Positions 6,116 to 9,750 of a stretch of DNA of 9,750 nt are shown piece by piece; positions within the stretch are counted from its first letter, which is position 1; each line of letters begins with the position of its first letter. A program made the translations under genes and the position numbers. The notes beneath the pieces were generated by a model. That model saw nothing but the letters and a program-made list of their open reading frames with translations. It did no database searches and was not told the DNA's origin. The stretch lies in contig DIKN01000049.1 of assembly GCA_002424575.1 (NCBI GenBank), forward strand, positions 1-9,750. Reading direction: 5' to 3'. This DNA is from Acholeplasmataceae bacterium UBA5617 (lineage in GTDB: Bacteria > Bacillota_I > Bacilli_A > Acholeplasmatales > Acholeplasmataceae).

Positions 6116-6811
6116 CTATGCGGTTCTTCCAATGATTTTGGCAGGATTGCTGACGTAAAGTTTTTCGGCATACGCCATGCCCTTTTTCTTGCTTACATAA
6201 TGATAGCTCTTCTTAAGTGAATCATACGTTTCGATGTGATGCACATCGGAGGCGACACAATCAATCAGATCGTCTCTAAGAAGACGTTTAGCAATCCTTG
6301 ATGGACGGTCACATTGATAGGGTAATAGATGGGATGATGAAACCTGGAAGAGCGCGCCATCAGCCTTGAGTTGAATCAAATCTTGATAGGACAGATAACC
6401 AATACGTTCAGGATGCGCAATAATCACTTTATATCCTGAGTGATTGAGATCGTAGAGCACATCATCAATCTCTGATTTACGCATCGAAAAATCAACGAGT
6501 ACATACGATGTTCCCTCTAGTGTGTAACCTTGTTTGAGGGTACTTAACATGTGATCGTGCTCATCAACTTCTGCACCGAGATGCAGTTCAAGCTGTAGTC
6601 CTCTTTTAGTCACTTCATGCTTTAGTATCGCAAAGTTCTTATCGATTTCTTCTTTCGCCGATTGATAGGTACGATATAAAGATACATGGGGTGTCAACAT
6701 TAAAGCCTTCACCCCTATGTCGTGTGCCTTTTGGATTAAATTCATGGCATCTTCTAATGTTTGTGCTCCATCATCGACGCCAAAAAGAATATGCGTATGC
6801 AGATCAATCAT
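6116..6811 (-). CDS. cpsB: PHP-type manganese-dependent protein-tyrosine phosphatase (CpsB/CapC/YwqE)
   Basis: This 231-residue cytoplasmic phosphatase removes phosphate from the tyrosine tail of the CpsD kinase, resetting the capsule phosphorelay. The metal-binding PHP motifs are all present: MIDLHTH (H5, H7), DDG (13-15), TPH (H42), GAEVD (E81), IIAHPER (H133) and ASDVHH (D189, H191). The length is close to the usual 240-250 residues. The start is ATG 6811, because a strong GGAGGGG (6822-6816) precedes it with the usual spacing and the family begins 'MIDxHxH'. An upstream in-frame ATG at 6865 would add 18 unrelated residues and lacks a ribosome site. It is the first gene of the cpsB-cpsC-cpsD unit, with 13 bases to cpsC. 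Confidence 0.93.
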   Translation of the reverse strand: MIDLHTHILFGVDDGAQTLEDAMNLIQKAHDIGVKALMLTPHVSLYRTYQSAKEEIDKNFAILKHEVTKRGLQLELHLGAEVDEHDHMLSTLKQGYTLEGTSYVLVDFSMRKSEIDDVLYDLNHSGYKVIIAHPERIGYLSYQDLIQLKADGALFQVSSSHLLPYQCDRPSRIAKRLLRDDLIDCVASDVHHIETYDSLKKSYHYVSKKKGMAYAEKLYVSNPAKIIGRTA

Positions 6812-6842
6812 GATGCCCCTCCGTGTGTTGTATATGCTGCTT

Positions 6843-6848
6843 ATTATA
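6843..6848 (-). promoter_or_regulatory. Candidate -10 of the cps operon promoter
   Basis: TATAAT at 6848-6843 on the minus strand lies about 32 bases before the cpsB start codon. No clear -35 is found at normal spacing (AAAGTA is the best). The promoter is thus weak or activator-dependent. Confidence 0.35.
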
Positions 6849-6914
6849 CATAAAATATCTTTCATTACTTTTTCGTTATGATAATCATGAGAAAGAGCGC
6901 TGAATATTATTCAT

Positions 6915-6929
6915 TTCAAATGATTTGAA
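6915..6929. promoter_or_regulatory. Perfect inverted repeat upstream of the cps operon
   Basis: TTCAAAT-G-ATTTGAA is a perfect 7+7 inverted repeat with a one-base centre, about 70 bases upstream of the likely cpsB -10. It has no T run and is too short-looped for a terminator, so it may be a protein-binding site for a dimeric regulator. No regulator is assigned. Confidence 0.35.
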
Positions 6930-6951
6930 TTATCGTATCTTTCACCATTAA

Positions 6952-6970
6952 ATAGGATAATCCATCCTAT
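6952..6970. repeat. Inverted repeat between the cps operon and the GNAT gene
   Basis: ATAGGAT (6952-6958) and ATCCTAT (6964-6970) form a perfect seven-pair inverted repeat with a five-base centre. There is no T run, so it is not a standard terminator. It may be an operator or a transcript hairpin. Confidence 0.3.
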
Positions 6971-6993
6971 AAAGAGCCCTATTCATGATAAAC

Positions 6994-7019
6994 AAAAAAA
7001 TCCGTATGTGACGGATTTT
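6994..7019 (-). terminator. Intrinsic terminator of the four-gene operon
   Basis: On the minus strand AAAATCCGT (7019-7011) pairs perfectly with ACGGATTTT (7005-6997) around a five-base loop and ends in seven T (7000-6994). It starts eight bases after the stop codon of the acetyltransferase gene and closes the operon running from about 9712. Confidence 0.9.
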
Positions 7020-7027
7020 AGAAAGAG

Positions 7028-7495
7028 TTATGTCAATGGAATTTCATAAACATGAAGTTGTGTAATGCCCAACACATAGTAAATATGATCTTTTGGAACA
7101 TCACGAAACTCATGAATCATCCGTCCCCCGGCTTTTAAGACCGACTTAATGGATCTTAAATTGTTGGGATCACATGTCACGATGATTCGTTCATAACCAT
7201 GTTCTTTGGCAAGTTCTAGGATGATTTGAAGCGCATAGTAACTATAACCATACCCGCGATAAGCGGTATCAATGGTGTATCCAATATGACCGTGAATCAT
7301 CGTCATCTCATTAAATCCTAATCTTAAGGTAATCGATCCAATCTTTTCATGTCCCAGCATGATCATGTAACAATAATTGGGTAAATCCTGAGGAGGATTT
7401 CCAGGATAAAAACCTTGAAGGCGAAGGTGAATCATCGGCCCCCTCAAGTTTTCTTTATCCAGTAACTTTTGATGAATCAGACAATCGTAAGACAT
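7028..7495 (-). CDS. GNAT-family N-acetyltransferase
   Basis: This 155-residue cytosolic protein has the GNAT fold, which transfers an acetyl group from acetyl-CoA to an amine. Motif A, the CoA pyrophosphate loop, is AYRGYGYSYYAL (79-89, R80-x-x-G-x-S) after the strand HIGYTID (70-76). Motif B is CDPNNLRSIKSVLKAGG (108-124), typical of the RimJ/RimL-like and small-molecule acetyltransferase branch. The substrate cannot be read from the sequence. The start is ATG 7495, because AGGAG (7505-7501) lies five bases before it and overlaps the stop of the preceding gene. An in-frame ATG at 7516 would overlap that gene by 13 bases. It is the last gene of the operon and is followed by a strong terminator. 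Confidence 0.85.
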   Translation of the reverse strand: MSYDCLIHQKLLDKENLRGPMIHLRLQGFYPGNPPQDLPNYCYMIMLGHEKIGSITLRLGFNEMTMIHGHIGYTIDTAYRGYGYSYYALQIILELAKEHGYERIIVTCDPNNLRSIKSVLKAGGRMIHEFRDVPKDHIYYVLGITQLHVYEIPLT

Positions 7496-7503
7496 AGACT
7501 CTC

Positions 7504-8184
7504 CTACATATACCAAAGCGATAAAGCGATGAGGATTTGTGCCCCATAGTAGGTCACCAAATTTAAGACAACCATCATCTTCGAAGACTGTGGTGTGTAA
7601 TAGATGGGTGCTAAAATGAGATCAGAAATTCCAAAGAGAATTGCACCAAGCATAAAGATGAGATAGGCTACGTTTTGAGCACTTATCGTCATCAAAAATA
7701 CACCTTGACCAATCATCAAAAAAATCATGTATGCATAAACATATGAAGGCATTCTAGCTATCCCCATGTCAAATTTCATGACCTTGCTCATGATGACAAC
7801 AATCACCATGGCGATCATCCCCATTCCATATGACATCCACGAAAGGTTTTGAATGGTTGATAATCCCACAAGATAAAAGAGATGACCCATTGCAAAACTG
7901 ATAATACCCAATACAATAATCGTCTTATCTTCTTCTTTGGGTCTTAGAGGTCTTAATGCTAACACGATATCCCCAATTAGTCCACAGGCTAGACCTAAAA
8001 GAATCCATCCTAAGGATTCAGGATATGCACTTTGCACAAAAAGCAGTCGTGTCACCCCAAGCAAGATAAAGCTTAAACTTGCTAATGCCTTGATAAAAAG
8101 AGCAAAGAGGGGTTTTTGTGTGAGTTCAACGGTGATGTAGATCATCATCATGACGACTGCAAGCACTAAAAAGGGATAAACCAT
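7504..8184 (-). CDS. YhhN/TMEM86-family membrane protein, lysoplasmalogenase-like
   Basis: This 226-residue integral membrane protein has about eight hydrophobic segments. It shows the YhhN/TMEM86 family pattern: KPL (24-26), GDIVLAL (71-77), FAMGHLFYL (97-105), YAY (150-152), GAILFGISDLILA (180-192) and YYGAQILIALSL (212-223). Characterised relatives (mammalian TMEM86B and a Legionella homologue) hydrolyse the vinyl-ether bond of lysoplasmalogens, and the conserved Asp residues (D72, D188) are likely catalytic. Bacterial members are common even where plasmalogens are unproven, so the true substrate here is open. AGGAG (8196-8192) lies seven bases before the ATG and overlaps the preceding stop; the genes are only four bases apart, so translation is coupled. 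Confidence 0.82.
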   Translation of the reverse strand: MVYPFLVLAVVMMMIYITVELTQKPLFALFIKALASLSFILLGVTRLLFVQSAYPESLGWILLGLACGLIGDIVLALRPLRPKEEDKTIIVLGIISFAMGHLFYLVGLSTIQNLSWMSYGMGMIAMVIVVIMSKVMKFDMGIARMPSYVYAYMIFLMIGQGVFLMTISAQNVAYLIFMLGAILFGISDLILAPIYYTPQSSKMMVVLNLVTYYGAQILIALSLWYM

Positions 8185-8188
8185 AATC

Positions 8189-8764
8189 TCACTCCTTCGT
8201 ATCTTTAAAGTAGATATCAGAGATTAAAAAGCGATTAAAGAATTTTTGTCTCACCCGTGTTTCATGGGTATCAAAAAAGAAGAGAGAGAATGCTTCCCAG
8301 AGAAGGAACCAACCACCAATAAAGAAGCCTTCAATCATGATATTGATAAAGAGTGAAATATGGGTCACATTTCTTAAAAGATAAGCTGCACTTAAAAAGA
8401 AAAGCGCGATGATAAAATAGACGGCTAATCTTCTGTAGTTATGGGAAAGTTGTTTATGGATGACAGAAAGTACAATTTTAAAATTGTTCATGACCGAGGT
8501 AATGGATTTGAACTCTTTATCCAAGTCTCTTTTTTCTTTGGGCATATAGAAACAGAGTTCCAGTTTTTCATGAATGGGTATTTCGGTTGCTGCCTGTTCC
8601 AAATAATCCATGAGTTCCGGTTCTAAGTCTTTACGTCTTAAAGGTGATGCATCCCAACCGTTAAAGAGTTCACTGTAGTCATCCAGTGATACTTCAACGA
8701 TATAAGCTTTTGTTTCAGGGTTGGTGTTATATAAAGCCAGTGATTCTGATTTTTTATGTTTCAT
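8189..8764 (-). CDS. Uncharacterised membrane protein with two TM helices
   Basis: I do not know a function for this 191-residue protein. The first ~110 residues are predicted cytoplasmic, with an acidic/aromatic core (YSELFNGWDASPLRRKDLEPE, 30-50; then LMDYLEQAATEIP, 51-63, and LELCFYMPKE, 68-77). The 'F-N-x-W-D-x-S-P' and 'D-L-x-P-E-L' patterns look like conserved family motifs rather than random sequence. Two membrane helices follow at about 113-131 and 138-163, the second ending WEAFSLFFFD. A basic segment (RVRQKFFNRFL, 170-180) ends in ISDIYFKD. Both ends should lie in the cytoplasm. AAGGA lies seven bases before the ATG. It sits 24 bases after the toroid-fold gene and four bases before the YhhN gene, so it probably works with one of them at the membrane. 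Confidence 0.75.
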   Translation of the reverse strand: MKHKKSESLALYNTNPETKAYIVEVSLDDYSELFNGWDASPLRRKDLEPELMDYLEQAATEIPIHEKLELCFYMPKEKRDLDKEFKSITSVMNNFKIVLSVIHKQLSHNYRRLAVYFIIALFFLSAAYLLRNVTHISLFINIMIEGFFIGGWFLLWEAFSLFFFDTHETRVRQKFFNRFLISDIYFKDTKE

Positions 8765-8788
8765 CGGGGTATCCTTCTTATCGTGGTG

Positions 8789-9712
8789 CTAGACCTCCAA
8801 TTGAATGAGTTTCTCATAGAGGGGTAATCTAAAATGCTTTAAAACTTTTAACATACGCAGTGTATTAAACATGCCATAACGTCCTTCTTCCAACTTAAAA
8901 TGAATCAGTCCACTGATCTGACTCCCCTTTGGCATAAAAGGTCCTCTCATTTGAGCAACAAGTTGGTTAATCGCATCCGTCAACCTCAAATGATCAGGAT
9001 ATTTGATGGAGGTTAAATATTCTAGTACTCTTAAAATGTCATACTTCCATCTTGGAGGATAAGATGGCTTTATCATCTGGGGATGAATCGGTTCCTTGGT
9101 TTGATGGGCTTGATAAAGATTGCGTTTGAGTAAACATTCAATCCCTGCAAGCATGTGCATGCGCACGTCTTGAATACGATATGTATAACCGTACTCAATC
9201 CAATCGCGAAGTGCTTCTAAAATAGAAAGTGTGGTGTGAACAGAAGATATTTTAGGGCTTGGTTTTCTTTCCCACGCGCAATTCCATCCACCATCAGGCA
9301 TGGTGTGATCTAAGATGTAATCGACCATCTCAAACATCTTAGGATCTTTACTTTTTCCATAACATGCTAAAGAAAGTAACATGCCAACGATGCACATATC
9401 TTGATGAACCAAACGGTTATGCATGCCTTTTTCTTTCCATTCGTGGGTGAGTAACGTTTGAAGTGCATCCTGATAGATTGGATGATTGGGATCTATTTCC
9501 ATGTATTTGAGTTCTAGCATGGTGTAATGTGTTGAAATCCACTTAGGTCCATAAATACCGTTGCCCCACATGTGTTTAATGGGATCATAAAGATCAAGGT
9601 AGCGCAAAATATAGCCATCCTCTATGTATTGAACCTTTTGATTCAATAGATGCTTTTGAGTCAGTCTTTTGATGATAGGATCGGATTCAATTAATACATC
9701 GATGACATTCAT
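8789..9712 (-). CDS. Alpha-helical toroid protein, prenyltransferase/terpene-cyclase-like repeats
   Basis: This is a 307-residue cytosolic protein made of paired helices with no signal peptide. The segment MPDGGWNCAW (138-147), followed by HTTLSILEALRDW (159-171), is like the QW/'DGGW' repeat of the alpha-alpha toroid fold shared by squalene cyclases and prenyltransferases. YGPKWISTHYTMLELKYM (54-71) and HQDMCIVGMLLSLACYG (103-119) read as further helical repeats. The acidic DxDD motif of class II cyclases is not seen, so cyclase activity is not claimed; the fold may serve binding or another reaction. I prefer ATG 9712, with a weak TAGGTG before it (AGG seven bases upstream), over the in-frame TTG at 9742. 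It is the first operon gene in view; its promoter would lie at or beyond the right edge. Confidence 0.65.
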   Translation of the reverse strand: MNVIDVLIESDPIIKRLTQKHLLNQKVQYIEDGYILRYLDLYDPIKHMWGNGIYGPKWISTHYTMLELKYMEIDPNHPIYQDALQTLLTHEWKEKGMHNRLVHQDMCIVGMLLSLACYGKSKDPKMFEMVDYILDHTMPDGGWNCAWERKPSPKISSVHTTLSILEALRDWIEYGYTYRIQDVRMHMLAGIECLLKRNLYQAHQTKEPIHPQMIKPSYPPRWKYDILRVLEYLTSIKYPDHLRLTDAINQLVAQMRGPFMPKGSQISGLIHFKLEEGRYGMFNTLRMLKVLKHFRLPLYEKLIQLEV

Positions 9713-9750
9713 GAAAACACCTACTTTTGACAATGTGGACAATAGATAAC

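Noticed and set aside
6103..6171. Longer N-terminus of cpsC starting at ATG 6171
   Set aside because: It would overlap cpsB by 56 bases and adds 23 residues that are only the cpsB end read in another frame. GTG 6102 has a proper ribosome site and gives the family's normal N-terminus.
6812..6865. Longer N-terminus of cpsB from ATG 6865
   Set aside because: There is no ribosome site, it would cover the likely -10 box, and the family begins at the MIDLHTH motif, which has a strong ribosome site at the inner ATG.

Overview
The window is AT-rich and densely coding, and it uses TGA as a stop (for example at 1236-1238 and 8189-8191), so it follows the standard bacterial code. Strong AGGAGG-type ribosome sites and a CpsB/CpsC/CpsD polysaccharide phosphorelay point to the low-GC Gram-positive side of bacteria: Bacillota or a TGA-stop relative of the mollicutes such as an Acholeplasma-, Izemoplasma-, Haloplasma- or Erysipelotrichia-like organism. 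This placement is inferred from style, not from a marker gene.

Left edge (1-1627): on the minus strand there is only the first ~30 codons of a protein that resembles the N-terminus of a tyrosine recombinase. After a non-coding, operator-bearing stretch of about 290 bases comes a plus-strand three-gene operon: a RelE/HigB-type toxin (394-738), an Xre/HigA-type antitoxin with a long tail after its HTH (771-1238), and a small SecB-like chaperone (1189-1572). Together they form a toxin-antitoxin-chaperone (TAC) system of the kind known from Mycobacterium tuberculosis Rv1955-Rv1957. The operon ends in a clear intrinsic terminator facing a second, opposite terminator.

Middle (1694-6850, all minus strand): a capsule/exopolysaccharide locus. 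In transcription order it holds a PHP tyrosine phosphatase (cpsB), a Wzz-type chain-length/kinase-activator membrane protein (cpsC) and a bacterial tyrosine kinase (cpsD). These are followed by a lone OmpR/PhoB-type regulator with its own likely promoter and terminator, then a large membrane-anchored nucleotide-sugar 4,6-dehydratase of the CapD/WbpM/PglF type with its own promoter and terminator. CpsB, CpsC and CpsD would form the phosphorylation switch that tunes polymer length and export, and CapD would make a modified UDP-sugar for the polymer. No glycosyltransferase, flippase or polymerase is in view. The regulator lacks the phospho-accepting Asp and the conserved Lys of its receiver domain, so it probably does not act as a classical two-component protein.

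Right part (6994-9712, all minus strand): a tight four-gene operon ending in a strong terminator. In transcription order it encodes an alpha-helical toroid (prenyltransferase/terpene-cyclase-like fold) protein, an uncharacterised two-TM protein, a YhhN/TMEM86 lysoplasmalogenase-like membrane protein and a GNAT acetyltransferase. A membrane-lipid role for part of this group is only a suggestion.

The most notable items are the TAC module beside a probable recombinase fragment, the 50-base overlap between antitoxin and chaperone genes, the phosphorylation-deficient regulator with a cre-like site upstream, and a 10-base motif repeated in three intergenic gaps.
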